From: Bradyrhizobium erythrophlei
Lineage (GTDB): Bacteria > Pseudomonadota > Alphaproteobacteria > Rhizobiales > Xanthobacteraceae
Reading direction: 5' to 3'
Assembly (NCBI RefSeq): GCF_900129505.1
Contig: NZ_LT670818.1
Span: forward strand, 5,427,001 to 5,491,000
Length of the DNA stretch: 64,000 nucleotides
The translations under genes and the position numbers were made by a program. This document shows, piece after piece, positions 47,972 to 57,040 of this stretch. Positions within the stretch are counted from its first letter, which is position 1. The number at the start of each line of letters is the position of its first letter. The notes under the pieces were generated by a model. That model searched no databases and had not been told where the DNA came from. It saw only the letters and a list, made by a program, of their open reading frames with translations.

Positions 47972-49708
47972 TCACTTCTTCTTCAGAACGCTTTGCGGGT
48001 TGAGGTTGCCGATGCGGCCGCTCTCGGAACCGGCCGCCGGGTCGATCACCGCGTTGATCAGCGTCGGCTTGCCGGAATCCATCGCCGCGTTGACCGCGCG
48101 CTTCAGTTCATCCGGCGAGGTCGCGTTGACGCCGACGCCGCCGAAGGCTTCCATCATCTTGTCGTAGCGCGACCCCTTCACGAACACGGTGGGCGCCGGA
48201 TCGGAACCCGCCGAATTGACGTCGGTGCCGCGATAGATGCCGTTGTTGTTGAAGATGACGATGCAGATCGGCAGATCGTAGCGGCAGATGGTCTCGACCT
48301 CCATGCCGGAAAATCCGAACGCGCTGTCGCCCTCGACGCAGAGCACCGGCTTGCCGGTTTCCACCGCTGCCGCGATCGCGGTTCCCATGCCGATCCCCAT
48401 CACGCCCCAGGTGCCGACGTCGAGCCGCTTGCGCGGCTGGTGCATGTCGATGACGCCGCGGGCGAGGTCGAGCGTGTTGGCGCCCTCGTTGACCAGGATG
48501 GCGTCGGGCCGTTCCTTGACGATGGTGCGCAGGACGCCGAGCGCGCCGTGATAATCCATCGGCGAGTTGTTGTTCATTAGTCGCGGCGCCATCTTCGCGA
48601 CGTTGTCGTCGCGCTTGGCCTTGACGGAATTGAGCCAGTCGGCCGGCGGCGCCGGCCAGTTGCCGCCCATGGCATCCAGGAGGGCGGCGACGCAGGAGCC
48701 GATGTCGCCGACCAGGGGCGCCGCGATCTCGACATTGCTGTCCATTTCCTTCGGCTCGATGTCGACCTGGATGAATTTCTTCGGCGCTTCGCCCCAGGTC
48801 TTGCCCTTGCCGTGCGACAACAGCCAGTTGAGCCGCGCGCCGATCAGCATCACGACATCGGCGTCCTTCAGCACGGTCGAACGCGCAGCACCGGCGCATT
48901 GCGGATGCAGGTCGGGCAACAGCCCCTTGGCCATGCTCATGGGGAGGAACGGCGCGCCGCTCTTTTCGACGAAACTCTTGATAGCGTCGTCGGCCTGCGC
49001 GTAGGCCGCGCCCTTGCCGAGAATGATCAGCGGGCGTTTTGCGCTTTTCAGCACGTCGAGCGCGCGCTTGACGGCGCTGGGGGCGGGGATCTGTGCCGGT
49101 GCGGCGTCGATCACCTTGACCAGCGATTTCCTGCCGGCGTCGGCGTTCATCACCTGCCCGAACAATTTGGCCGGCAGATCGAGATAGACGCCGCCAGGGC
49201 GCCCCGAGACGGCGGCGCGGATCGCGCGGGCGAAAGCGATGCCGATATCGGCGGCGTGCAGCACGCGGAACGCGGCCTTGCAGAGCGGTTTTGCCACTGC
49301 GAGTTGATCCATCTCCTCATAGTCGCCCTGCTGCAGGTCGACGATCTCGCGCTCGGAGGAGCCGGAGACCAGGATCATCGGGAAGCAGTTGGTGGTGGCG
49401 TGGGCGAGCGCGGTCAGGCCGTTCAGGAAGCCGGGCGCGGAGACGGTGAGGCAGATGCCGGGCTTCTTGGTGAGGAAACCGGCGATCGCCGCGGCATAGC
49501 CGGCGTTCTGCTCGTGGCGGAACGACAGCACGCGGAGGCCTTCGGCCTGCATCATGCGGCCGAGGTCGGTGATGGGGATGCCGGGCACGCCGTAGACCGT
49601 GTTGAGGCCGTTGAGCTTGAGCGCGTCGATGACGAGATGAAAGCCGTCCGTCAGCTCCTGCGGGGCGTCGGCCGCCTCGGTCTTGGTCGCAGTGTTCAGC
49701 ATCGGCAT
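47972..49708 (-). CDS. oxc: Oxalyl-CoA decarboxylase
   Basis: This thiamine-diphosphate enzyme converts oxalyl-CoA to formyl-CoA and CO2, feeding frc. The 578-residue protein has the N-terminal PYR domain with the catalytic glutamate Glu66 ([12 protein letters not shown]), a central domain that binds ADP in relatives, and a C-terminal TPP domain with GDSAFGFS (Asp461) and FNNNG. ATG 49708 is preceded by AGGGAG. It follows gntR by 85 bases and probably shares its promoter. Confidence 0.96.
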   Translation of the reverse strand: MPMLNTATKTEAADAPQELTDGFHLVIDALKLNGLNTVYGVPGIPITDLGRMMQAEGLRVLSFRHEQNAGYAAAIAGFLTKKPGICLTVSAPGFLNGLTALAHATTNCFPMILVSGSSEREIVDLQQGDYEEMDQLAVAKPLCKAAFRVLHAADIGIAFARAIRAAVSGRPGGVYLDLPAKLFGQVMNADAGRKSLVKVIDAAPAQIPAPSAVKRALDVLKSAKRPLIILGKGAAYAQADDAIKSFVEKSGAPFLPMSMAKGLLPDLHPQCAGAARSTVLKDADVVMLIGARLNWLLSHGKGKTWGEAPKKFIQVDIEPKEMDSNVEIAAPLVGDIGSCVAALLDAMGGNWPAPPADWLNSVKAKRDDNVAKMAPRLMNNNSPMDYHGALGVLRTIVKERPDAILVNEGANTLDLARGVIDMHQPRKRLDVGTWGVMGIGMGTAIAAAVETGKPVLCVEGDSAFGFSGMEVETICRYDLPICIVIFNNNGIYRGTDVNSAGSDPAPTVFVKGSRYDKMMEAFGGVGVNATSPDELKRAVNAAMDSGKPTLINAVIDPAAGSESGRIGNLNPQSVLKKK

Positions 49709-49793
49709 GGTCTCCCTGATCGTTTCTCTGATCGTTTCTTGGCGAGACGAGTTCGTCGTCCTCGGGCGTCGCCCAAAGCAAGGGCTGTCGCGG

Positions 49794-50522
49794 TTAAAAC
49801 AATTCCTGCCCGTGGGCCTCGACATAAGCGGCGAGGCCAAGGGTGTGATCGCGCGCGCGCTTTTCGGCGAGCTCGGTGTCACGCTCCTCGAGCGCCTCGA
49901 TGATGGCCAGATGCTCGGGCAGCGATACCGCGGTGCGGTCGACCCGTCCGATGGTCAATTGCCGGTAGCCGCGCACATGCAGCAGGATGTCGTTGGTCAT
50001 GTCGACCAGCACCGGTGACTCCGAAAGCGAGATCAGGGCCTGATGGAAGGCGATATTGGCCTTCGAATATTCCTCGACGTGATCCTGCGGCAGGCGGTCC
50101 TTGCCGAAATTCTTGAAGAAGTCGCGCAGCGCCGAAATGTCCTTCTTGCGCGCGGTGGTGGTGATCAGGCGGGCGGCCATGCTCTCGAGGGCAGCCCAAG
50201 CGCGGATCATGTCGACGATCTCGGTCTTGGTGCGGCGCACGACGACGATGCCGCGGCGTGGCACGGTCTTGACGAAGCCGTCCTGCTCCAGCATCGCGAT
50301 CGCCTCGCGGATCGGGGTGCGGCTGACGCCGAGGCGCTCGGACAGTGCGCGCTCGTCCAGCATCACCGGTTCCGGCGTGGCGTAGATGTCCATCTTGAGA
50401 ATGGCTTCCTTCAAGGCCTCATACGCCTTGTTCTTGAAGCTCGTCTCTGGGGCAATCCGGACGATTGCAATTTCTGCCTCGGCCATGATGGGATGCGCCT
50501 TGGTTTGTTTCCGTGACGGCAC
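49794..50522 (-). CDS. GntR-family (FCD) regulator of the oxalate genes
   Basis: The 242-residue protein has an N-terminal winged HTH ([36 protein letters not shown]) and a C-terminal FCD effector domain with metal-type histidines ([20 protein letters not shown]). GTG 50522 is preferred because GGAGGAG precedes it by 6 bases; more upstream ATG codons would lie inside the operator. It is the first gene of a gntR-oxc-frc unit. Five similar 17-bp inverted repeats in the locus, one in its own promoter, suggest autoregulation. Confidence 0.88.
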   Translation of the reverse strand: MPSRKQTKAHPIMAEAEIAIVRIAPETSFKNKAYEALKEAILKMDIYATPEPVMLDERALSERLGVSRTPIREAIAMLEQDGFVKTVPRRGIVVVRRTKTEIVDMIRAWAALESMAARLITTTARKKDISALRDFFKNFGKDRLPQDHVEEYSKANIAFHQALISLSESPVLVDMTNDILLHVRGYRQLTIGRVDRTAVSLPEHLAIIEALEERDTELAEKRARDHTLGLAAYVEAHGQELF

Positions 50523-50573
50523 GATGATCTCCTCCAAAGGGAGACCCCTCTTATCAGATAATATCGACATTAT

Positions 50574-50602
50574 TTTTGGCATACCAAATGCCAGAATGTC
50601 AA
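50574..50602 (-). promoter_or_regulatory. Promoter with 17-bp operator upstream of gntR
   Basis: On the minus strand TTGACA (50602-50597) and CCAAAA (50579-50574) are 17 bases apart. The operator TGGCATACCAAATGCCA (50577-50593, read on plus) is a perfect TGGCAT-N5-ATGCCA inverted repeat. An identical 17-mer lies 81 bases away in the divergent promoter. Confidence 0.7.
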
Positions 50603-50641
50603 GTTGCCTATATTTTCAGGGCTTCCAGCCGTTACCGCGCC

Positions 50642-50674
50642 TTGACAAGTTCGTTTCTGGCATACCAAATGCCA
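50642..50674 (+). promoter_or_regulatory. Promoter with 17-bp operator upstream of the acyl-CoA ligase gene
   Basis: TTGACA (50642-50647) and CCAAAT (50665-50670) are 17 bases apart. The perfect repeat TGGCATACCAAATGCCA (50658-50674) overlaps the -10 side. This would leave a leader of about 140 bases before ATG 50818. The paired identical operators could allow looping between the divergent promoters. Confidence 0.65.
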
Positions 50675-50817
50675 TGCCGAACCAATCAGCGGTCGCAAGG
50701 AGCGTTGCGGCGGACGCGGGCCCCGCGTTAGCCACACCGATTGAGAGCGCAGGTCAACGCGGTCGTGAAGCCCGCGTACGTCGCCGCGATTAAAAATAGA
50801 CGTCAAGGAGGAAGCTA

Positions 50818-52947
50818 ATGTCGAATTCCAAAGATGCGGTCCGCAAAATCCTCGATTCCGTCAAGGCGGACAAACGCACGAGCCTGACCGCGCCGGAAGG
50901 CAAGCTGGTGTGCGATGCCTACGGCATCCCGGTGCCGAAAGAGGGCGTCGCGAAATCCGCGGCCGAGGCGGCGAAGATCGCGACCGACATGGGCTTCCCG
51001 GTCGTGATGAAGATCGTCTCGCCGGACATCCTGCACAAGACCGAAGCCGGCGGCGTGATGGTGGGCGTGAAGACCGCCGCCGACGTCGAGAAGAATTATG
51101 CGACCATCCTGGCGAACGCCAGGAAATACAAGGCCGACGCCAAGATCGAAGGCGTCCAGGTCCAGCAGATGCTGGCCGGCGGCACCGAGGTTATCGTCGG
51201 CTCCATCACCGACGGCTCGTTCGGCAAGCTGGTGGCCTTCGGCCTCGGCGGCGTGCTGGTCGAGATCCTGAAGGACGTTACCTTCCGTCTCGCGCCGGCC
51301 ACCAAGGACGACGCTTTGTCGATGCTCGACGGCATCCAGGCCCATGACATGCTCAAAGGCGTGCGCGGCGGCGACCCGGTCAGCCGCGATGCGCTCGCCG
51401 ACATTATCGTCAAGGTATCGCAGCTCGTCAGCGACTTCCCGGAAATCGTCGAACTCGACCTCAACCCGGTATTCGCCACCAGGAAGGACGCCATCGCCGC
51501 CGACGTCCGCATCGTCGTGGACTTCGACTACAAGCCGCGCCCGGCGCCGCGTCCGACCGAGGAAATCGTCACCGCGATGAACCGCATCATGCAGCCGAAA
51601 GCGGTTGCCGTGATCGGCGCCTCGGCCGAAGACGGCAAGATCGGCAACTCCGTGATGAAGAACCTGATCAACGGCGGCTACAAGGGCGATATCTATCCGA
51701 TCCACCCGAAGGCACCGGAGATCCTGGGCTACAAGGCCTACAAGAGCGTCAAGGACGTTCCCGGCGTGATCGACACCGCGGTGTTCGCGATCCCGGCCAA
51801 ATTCGTCGCTGGCGCGCTGATCGAGTGCGGCGAGAAGAAGATTCCCGGCGCCGTCCTCATTCCCTCCGGCTTTGCCGAAGCCGGCGCGCCGGAATTGCAG
51901 GCCGAAATCGTCGAGATCGGCAAGAAGTACGACGTCCGCCTGATGGGGCCGAACATCTACGGCTTCTACTATACGCCCGCCAATCTCTGCGCCACGTTCT
52001 GCACCGCCTACGACGTCAAGGGCCATGCGGCGCTGTCGTCGCAGTCCGGTGGCATCGGCATGGCGATCATCGGCTTCTCGCGCTCGGCCAAGATGGGCGT
52101 CTCCGCGATCGTCGGTCTCGGCAACAAGTCCGACATCGACGAGGACGATCTGCTCGCTTTCTTCGAGCAGGACCCCAACACCAACCTGATCGCCCAGCAC
52201 TGCGAAGATCTGAAGGACGGCCGCGCCTTCGCGGAAGCCGCCAAGCGGGTTTCCAAGAAGAAGCCGGTGATCGTGCTCAAGGCCGGCCGCACCTCCGCCG
52301 GTGCCAAGGCCGCGTCGTCGCACACCGGCGCGCTCGCCGGCAACGACAAGATCTACGAGGACGTGCTCAGGCAGTCCGGCGTGATCCGCGCCCGCAGTCT
52401 GCGCCAGTTGCTCGAATTCGCGCGCGGCATCCCGGTACTGCCGACGCCGAAGGGCGAGAACGTGCTGATCATCACCGGCGCGGGCGGCTCGGGCGTGCTG
52501 CTGTCCGACTCGGTGGTCGACAACGGCCTGTCGCTGATGGCGATGCCGCCGGACCTTGATGCTGCGTTCCGCAAGTTCATCCCGCCGTTCGGCGCCGCCG
52601 GCAACCCGGTCGACATCACCGGCGGCGAGCCGCCGATCACCTATGTCAACACCGTCAAGCTCGGCCTGTCGGACGAGCGGATCCATTCGCTGATCCTCGG
52701 TTACTGGCACACCATCGTCACGCCGCCGATGGTGTTCGCCCGCAACATGGTCGAGGTGAAAAAAGAGATGGAGGCCAAGGGTTTCGTCAAACCGATCGTT
52801 GCCTCGCTTGCCGGCGACGTCGAGGTCGAGGAGGCCGCCGAATATCTCTACCAGAACGGCATCCCGGCCTATGCCTATTCGACCGAACTGCCGGTCGAAG
52901 TGCTCGGCGCCAAGTACAAATGGGCGCGCGGCGCGGGGCTGCTGTAA
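50818..52947 (+). CDS. Acyl-CoA synthetase (NDP-forming) of the acetate-CoA ligase family
   Basis: The 709-residue product joins an ATP-grasp domain (about 10-230, with GFPVVMKIVSPDILHKTEAGGV and EIVELDLNPV), a CoA-binding Rossmann domain (about 245-345, VAVIGASAEDGKIGN) and a succinyl-CoA-ligase-like domain (about 370-700) with the phospho-His region SSHTGALAGND. This is the rearranged order with ATP-grasp first. It is divergent from gntR and under the shared operator, so it may activate oxalate or a related acid to its CoA ester. That substrate is inference. The ribosome binding site is CAAGGAGG. Confidence 0.88.
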   Translation: MSNSKDAVRKILDSVKADKRTSLTAPEGKLVCDAYGIPVPKEGVAKSAAEAAKIATDMGFPVVMKIVSPDILHKTEAGGVMVGVKTAADVEKNYATILANARKYKADAKIEGVQVQQMLAGGTEVIVGSITDGSFGKLVAFGLGGVLVEILKDVTFRLAPATKDDALSMLDGIQAHDMLKGVRGGDPVSRDALADIIVKVSQLVSDFPEIVELDLNPVFATRKDAIAADVRIVVDFDYKPRPAPRPTEEIVTAMNRIMQPKAVAVIGASAEDGKIGNSVMKNLINGGYKGDIYPIHPKAPEILGYKAYKSVKDVPGVIDTAVFAIPAKFVAGALIECGEKKIPGAVLIPSGFAEAGAPELQAEIVEIGKKYDVRLMGPNIYGFYYTPANLCATFCTAYDVKGHAALSSQSGGIGMAIIGFSRSAKMGVSAIVGLGNKSDIDEDDLLAFFEQDPNTNLIAQHCEDLKDGRAFAEAAKRVSKKKPVIVLKAGRTSAGAKAASSHTGALAGNDKIYEDVLRQSGVIRARSLRQLLEFARGIPVLPTPKGENVLIITGAGGSGVLLSDSVVDNGLSLMAMPPDLDAAFRKFIPPFGAAGNPVDITGGEPPITYVNTVKLGLSDERIHSLILGYWHTIVTPPMVFARNMVEVKKEMEAKGFVKPIVASLAGDVEVEEAAEYLYQNGIPAYAYSTELPVEVLGAKYKWARGAGLL

Positions 52948-52971
52948 GAGCGAGAGCATCTCTCCATAAGA

Positions 52972-53086
52972 TTCGTCATTCCGGGGCGGCGCGTAAGCGC
53001 CGAACCCGGAATCTCGAGATTCTCCGAAGTGCAATTGCACATCGGAGTTCGATGCTTCGCATCGCCCCGGAATGACGGGCCTTAAA
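52972..53086. repeat. Palindromic repeat between convergent genes
   Basis: It begins TCGTCATTCCGGGG and ends CCCCGGAATGACGGG, an inverted pair. Inside are GGCGCGTAAGCGCC, TCTCGAGA and TCCGAAGTGCAATTGCACATCGG-type arms. It separates the acyl-CoA ligase from the convergent TPP-enzyme genes and may terminate both transcripts. Confidence 0.7.
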
Positions 53087-53701
53087 TCACATCGCCTCGC
53101 GCACGCCCATGCCCAGCATGAATCGTTCGCGGATCTGCACGGGGTCGCGGCGGGTGGCGCCGACGCCCGGCTTGTCGTCGATGCGGACGCCGATCAGCGT
53201 CGGCTCCGAGGCCGACATCGATTGCTCGACCAGCCGCTCGAAATCCTCTTCGTCGGCCGCCCAGGCGCTGCTGGACAGGCCGCAGCCGATCGCGACCGCG
53301 ACAATATCCGTGGTCGCGGCGGCCGGCGTCGGCTGCGCGCCGGTGATCTGGTAGACGCCGTTATCCATCACGATCATGGTCAGGTTCGCAGGCTTGAGCG
53401 TCGCGATCGTCGACAGGCACCCCATCTGCATCAGCAGCGAGCCGTCGCCCTCCAGCGCGAACACGCGGCGCTTCGGCTGCGCCAGCGCGACGCCGAGCGC
53501 GATCGGAAAGGCCAGCCCCATGCTGCCCAGCATGTAGAAATTCTGCGGGCGGTGGCCGGCGCCCCACAGGTCGAAATTGGTGTTGCCGATGCCGCCGATC
53601 ACGGCTTCCTCGTTCTTGAGTTTTGCCACCAGCCGTGAGGTGAGATCGAACCGGTTCATCACCTTGGTGTTGCGGGCAGGGGTCGTGCATGCGCTGTTCA
53701 T
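53087..53701 (-). CDS. TPP-dependent decarboxylase, C-terminal (TPP-binding) subunit
   Basis: A 204-residue stand-alone TPP domain. The TPP motif is LEGDGSLLMQMG with MDNGVYQ about 30 residues later, and the N-terminal part has IGGIGNTNFDLW and MLGSMGLAFPIALGVA. It resembles the beta subunit of sulfopyruvate or phosphonopyruvate decarboxylase. Its partner is the adjacent gene upstream. ATG 53701 begins the sensible sequence; the true substrate is not known. Confidence 0.85.
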   Translation of the reverse strand: MNSACTTPARNTKVMNRFDLTSRLVAKLKNEEAVIGGIGNTNFDLWGAGHRPQNFYMLGSMGLAFPIALGVALAQPKRRVFALEGDGSLLMQMGCLSTIATLKPANLTMIVMDNGVYQITGAQPTPAAATTDIVAVAIGCGLSSSAWAADEEDFERLVEQSMSASEPTLIGVRIDDKPGVGATRRDPVQIRERFMLGMGVREAM

Positions 53702-53709
53702 GGCTGATC

Positions 53710-54255
53710 TCACTTGTCGAACACTTTGCCGCCGGTCAACAGCGGCGACAGGATCAGCGCCACCGGCGCCTGGGTGGTGACGGCCTGCTTGATCGAGCGA
53801 TCGACGATGAACTCGAACTCGTCGAGCCGGGTGCAAGTGTGATGCTCCACGGCGAGCGAGTCGAGCACCGGCCGCATGGTGCGGCAGACCAGCGCCTGGC
53901 CGTAATTGAACTCACCGAGCGTGCCGCGTTCGGAGACGAACATGATCAGCGGGATCTGATAGGGGACCGCCAGCGAGGCCAGCACATTGGCGAGTGTCGC
54001 AAAGCCCGAGGTCTGCATCAGCACCGCGCCCTTCATGCCGGCCATCCAGGCACCGGAGACGATGCCGACCGCTTCTTCCTCGCGCGCGGTGGGAAAGCAG
54101 GTGAAGAACGGGTCGGCGTGAATGCTCTTGATCAGCGTCGTGAGCACGCGGTCGGGAACGTAGGGCACCAGCCGGATGTCGTTGCGCTTGAGGGTTTGGC
54201 GCACCACCTCGTGCCAGCTTTGGGTCGAGGTTCGTTCCTCGGCAGCCGTCATCAA
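53710..54255 (-). CDS. TPP-dependent decarboxylase, N-terminal (PYR) subunit
   Basis: A 181-residue stand-alone PYR domain with the catalytic glutamate region PTAREEEAVGIVSGAWMAG and MQTSGFATLANVLASL. It matches the alpha subunit type of sulfopyruvate decarboxylase (ComD). It lies 8 bases before the TPP-domain gene, so the two make one heteromeric enzyme that decarboxylates a 2-oxo acid. Two ATG codons at 54255 and 54252 are possible. Confidence 0.85.
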   Translation of the reverse strand: MMTAAEERTSTQSWHEVVRQTLKRNDIRLVPYVPDRVLTTLIKSIHADPFFTCFPTAREEEAVGIVSGAWMAGMKGAVLMQTSGFATLANVLASLAVPYQIPLIMFVSERGTLGEFNYGQALVCRTMRPVLDSLAVEHHTCTRLDEFEFIVDRSIKQAVTTQAPVALILSPLLTGGKVFDK

Positions 54256-54343
54256 TCACTCCCCCTGATAGGCGTTCGGCTTTCGCAGTACGTCATCGCT
54301 GACGGTCGTATCCGTAGCAGCCAGCCTTGACCTGATCAACAAA

Positions 54344-54355
54344 ATTGTTAACAAT
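54344..54355. promoter_or_regulatory. Palindromic operator candidate between the TPP genes and gntR-2
   Basis: ATTGTTAACAAT is a perfect 12-bp palindrome that contains TTGT-N2-ACAA, the usual binding form of FCD-type GntR regulators. It lies in the 159-base gap between divergent genes, 60 bases before the start of the second GntR gene. It is unlike the TGGNAT-N5-ATNCCA operators of the oxalate locus. Confidence 0.5.
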
Positions 54356-54414
54356 ATTGGACATTAAAGATCCGGCCCCGCGGGGCGGCCACACTGGCAA
54401 AGTCGCAACGGTGG

Positions 54415-55086
54415 TTGATGGAGGCGCACGTACTCAAGCAGAATGACAAGAGCGATGTGGCGGTGCGTCTGCGCGAGTTCATTGCGACTGGACGGTTCGT
54501 GCCCAACGAGCGTTTGGTCGAGGCGGATCTTGCGACGGTGCTGCAAACCAACCGCGCCAACGTTCGGATCGCGCTGGCGATGCTGGACCAGGAGGGTCTG
54601 GTCATTCGCGAGCGCAATCGTGGCGCGCGTGTCCGCCTGGTGTCCGATCGCGAAGCGATGGAAATCGCCGATGCGCGCCGTGCGCTCGAAGGCGTCGTAG
54701 CACGGCAGGCTGCTTCGTGTGCCGGCAAAGCGGATGCCGGGAATCTGCGCAAGATCGTCACCGCCATGCGGAAGGCGTACGCCGCCTCGGACTTCATCCA
54801 GGTGTCGCGGTTGAACGGGCAGCTTCATGCTGAGATTCAACGCATCGCAGGCAACAAGACGGTGGCGAGATTGCTGGAGACGTTGAAATCGCAGATCGTT
54901 CGACAGCAGTACCGCGCCATCCTGCTGCCCGGCAGGGCCAAGGCTTCAGTGCAGGAGCATGCAGCAATCGTTGCAGCGATCTGTGCGCGTGACGAGGCGG
55001 CCGCCGAAGCCGCGATGTTGCGACACATGGACGGCGTGATTGCAGCGCTGAAACAGGCGATCGCGTTGAATGCGGGAATGGTATGA
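54415..55086 (+). CDS. GntR-family (FCD) transcriptional regulator
   Basis: The 223-residue protein has an N-terminal winged HTH (VPNERLVEADLATVLQTNRANVRIALAMLDQEGLVIRE) and an FCD domain (SRLNGQLHAEIQRIAG, VQEHAAIVAAICARDEAAAEAAMLRHM). It is divergent from the TPP decarboxylase genes and upstream of the Bug protein, so it probably controls this catabolic cluster. The start ATG is not supported by a clear Shine-Dalgarno; GGTGGTTG precedes it. Confidence 0.87.
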   Translation: MMEAHVLKQNDKSDVAVRLREFIATGRFVPNERLVEADLATVLQTNRANVRIALAMLDQEGLVIRERNRGARVRLVSDREAMEIADARRALEGVVARQAASCAGKADAGNLRKIVTAMRKAYAASDFIQVSRLNGQLHAEIQRIAGNKTVARLLETLKSQIVRQQYRAILLPGRAKASVQEHAAIVAAICARDEAAAEAAMLRHMDGVIAALKQAIALNAGMV

Positions 55087-55168
55087 GGGGCGGGGACTTC
55101 GGGAGTACGGTTCGGGACAAGATATAGACGGCATAATCATAATCAAAAGACTGTAAGGGAGAGGGATC

Positions 55169-56137
55169 ATGGGCAAACGGCTCAGGATGTGTGCGGTAGT
55201 CGCGGCGGCGGTGTTGAGCTCGGGCGCTGCGTCGGCGCAGAGCGGATTTCCGTCAAGACCCGTGCATATTTACGTGCCTTATCCCGCCGGGGGTGCGGTG
55301 GACGTCCTGGCGCGCACGCTGGGCGATGCGGTCTCCCGGCAATGGGGGCAGGGCGTCGTCGTCGAAAACCGGCCCGGCGCGGGCGGGGTGGTCGCATCGC
55401 AGGCGCTCGCCGCGGCGGCGCCCGACGGCTACACCCTGATCGTCGTCGCCAGCGGCCACGCGACCAATCCATTCCTGTATGAAAAGCTTCCCTACGATAC
55501 CCTCAAAGACTTCACACCGATTTCGCTGCTGGCATCGTCTCCGAATATCCTGCTGGTGAAAGCCGACTCTCCGTTCAAGACGCTGGCCGATCTGATCGCG
55601 CAGGCGCGCGCCAAACCCGGTAGCCTCGCCTATGGCCATGCCGGCAACGGAACCTCGACGCATCTTGCCGGCGAACTCCTGAAGAATCTCGCGAAGATCG
55701 ACATCAATCCCATCCCTTACAAGGGCGGCGCGCCAGCAATCAACGATCTCCTGGGCGGGCAAATTCCGATGTCGTTCAACAATGGGCCGGAATCGGTCGG
55801 CCAGCTTGCGGCGGGCAGCGTCCGGGCGCTAGCGGTCACGACGGCGTCGCGGGCGTCGTTCCTCCCCGACGTGCCGAGCATGTCCGAGACCGTGCCGGGC
55901 TACGACACCGAAGTGTGGTGGGGCCTGCTCGGACCGACCGGCATGCCGCCCGATCTCGTTGAAAAACTCTCGCATGATTTCGTCGTGGCGTTGAACACCG
56001 ACGCCGTCAAGCAGCGCCTGGGCAAGCTCGGCGCTTCCCCGATCGGCAGCTCGCCGACAGCATTCGACGCCAAGATCCGCGCCGACTACGACAAATGGGG
56101 GCCGATCATCAAGGGCGCCGGCATGAAAGCCGAATGA
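55169..56137 (+). CDS. Tripartite tricarboxylate transporter substrate-binding protein (Bug family)
   Basis: This periplasmic binding protein has a signal peptide ending GAASAQS. Family marks are FPSRPVHIYVPYPAGGAVDVLAR, ENRPGAGGVVASQA, DGYTLIVV and PYKGGAPAINDLLGGQIPMSF. Bug proteins bind small carboxylates, often without a linked transporter; no TctAB genes are adjacent. AGGGAGAGG precedes the ATG. The stop overlaps the amidohydrolase ATG. Confidence 0.93.
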   Translation: MGKRLRMCAVVAAAVLSSGAASAQSGFPSRPVHIYVPYPAGGAVDVLARTLGDAVSRQWGQGVVVENRPGAGGVVASQALAAAAPDGYTLIVVASGHATNPFLYEKLPYDTLKDFTPISLLASSPNILLVKADSPFKTLADLIAQARAKPGSLAYGHAGNGTSTHLAGELLKNLAKIDINPIPYKGGAPAINDLLGGQIPMSFNNGPESVGQLAAGSVRALAVTTASRASFLPDVPSMSETVPGYDTEVWWGLLGPTGMPPDLVEKLSHDFVVALNTDAVKQRLGKLGASPIGSSPTAFDAKIRADYDKWGPIIKGAGMKAE

Positions 56138-57027
56138 ACCCGATGATTCCCGCCTGCCTTGCGCCGCGCGACGTCAGCCGGCCGAAAGTACCGCCGCCGC
56201 CCGGCGCCTGCGATACGCATGCCCATGTGTTCGGACCCGCGGCGCGCTTCGCGTACGCCGACGATCGCAGCTATACGCCGCCGGACGCGCCGTTGGAAAA
56301 ATATCTGGATATGCTGGATGCAATCGGCTTCGCGCGCGGCGTGCTGGTGCAGGGCAGCGCGCATGGCCACGACAATTCCGCAATGCTCGATGCGTTGAAG
56401 CGGCGGCCGGACCGTTTGCGCGGCGTCGCGGTGGCCGATAGCGAGGTCTCACCGGCGGTCTTGCGCGAATGGAACAGCATTGGCGTCCGCGGCCTGCGCT
56501 TCAATCATTTCTTCCGCGACGGCCAATTGCATTATCGCGGCGGTGTGCCGCTAAAGGAGGCCGAGGCGCTCGCGCCGGTCATGGCCGAACTCGGATGGCA
56601 TCTGCAGCTCTGGATCGATGTGAAGGACCTGCCGGAGACGATGCCGGAGCTGAAATCGCTCGGCTTGCCGGTGGTGATCGATCACATGGGCCGCACCGAC
56701 GCCCGCGCCGGCACGGGCACCGCGGGTTTCCAGAGTCTGTTGCGCGCGGTCGGCGACGGCTGGTGCTGGGCCAAGCTGTCGGGCGCGCATCGCCTCAGCC
56801 GCAACGCGCCGGATTATCCGGATGCGCGGCCGTTTCACGAAGCGCTGCTGCGGGCCAACCCCGAACGGCTGGTGTGGGGCGGCGACTGGCCGCATCCGCG
56901 CGTCGAGGGCGAGATGCCCGACGCCGGACATCTGTTCGAATTGTTCCAGTTGTGGACGCCGGACCTGCCGACGCAGCACCGCATCCTCGTGACCAATCCC
57001 ACCAACCTCTATGATTTCCCGAACTGA
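56134..57027 (+). CDS. Amidohydrolase-2 family (2-pyrone-4,6-dicarboxylate lactonase-like)
   Basis: The 297-residue TIM-barrel hydrolase has a metal-binding ACDTHAHVFGP near the N-terminus, then FARGVLVQGSAHGHDN, VIDHMGRTDA and WGGDWPHPRVE. This set is typical of PDC lactonase relatives, which open lactones in aromatic catabolism. ATG 56134 overlaps the Bug stop. The substrate is unknown, but neighbours suggest a carboxylated ring or lactone pathway. Confidence 0.88.
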   Translation: MNPMIPACLAPRDVSRPKVPPPPGACDTHAHVFGPAARFAYADDRSYTPPDAPLEKYLDMLDAIGFARGVLVQGSAHGHDNSAMLDALKRRPDRLRGVAVADSEVSPAVLREWNSIGVRGLRFNHFFRDGQLHYRGGVPLKEAEALAPVMAELGWHLQLWIDVKDLPETMPELKSLGLPVVIDHMGRTDARAGTGTAGFQSLLRAVGDGWCWAKLSGAHRLSRNAPDYPDARPFHEALLRANPERLVWGGDWPHPRVEGEMPDAGHLFELFQLWTPDLPTQHRILVTNPTNLYDFPN

Positions 57028-57040
57028 AAGCACGTCAAAA

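Noticed and set aside
50815..53040. A 741-residue minus-strand frame opposite the acyl-CoA ligase
   Set aside because: The sense strand encodes a full enzyme, and the antisense product has no recognisable fold or ribosome binding site.
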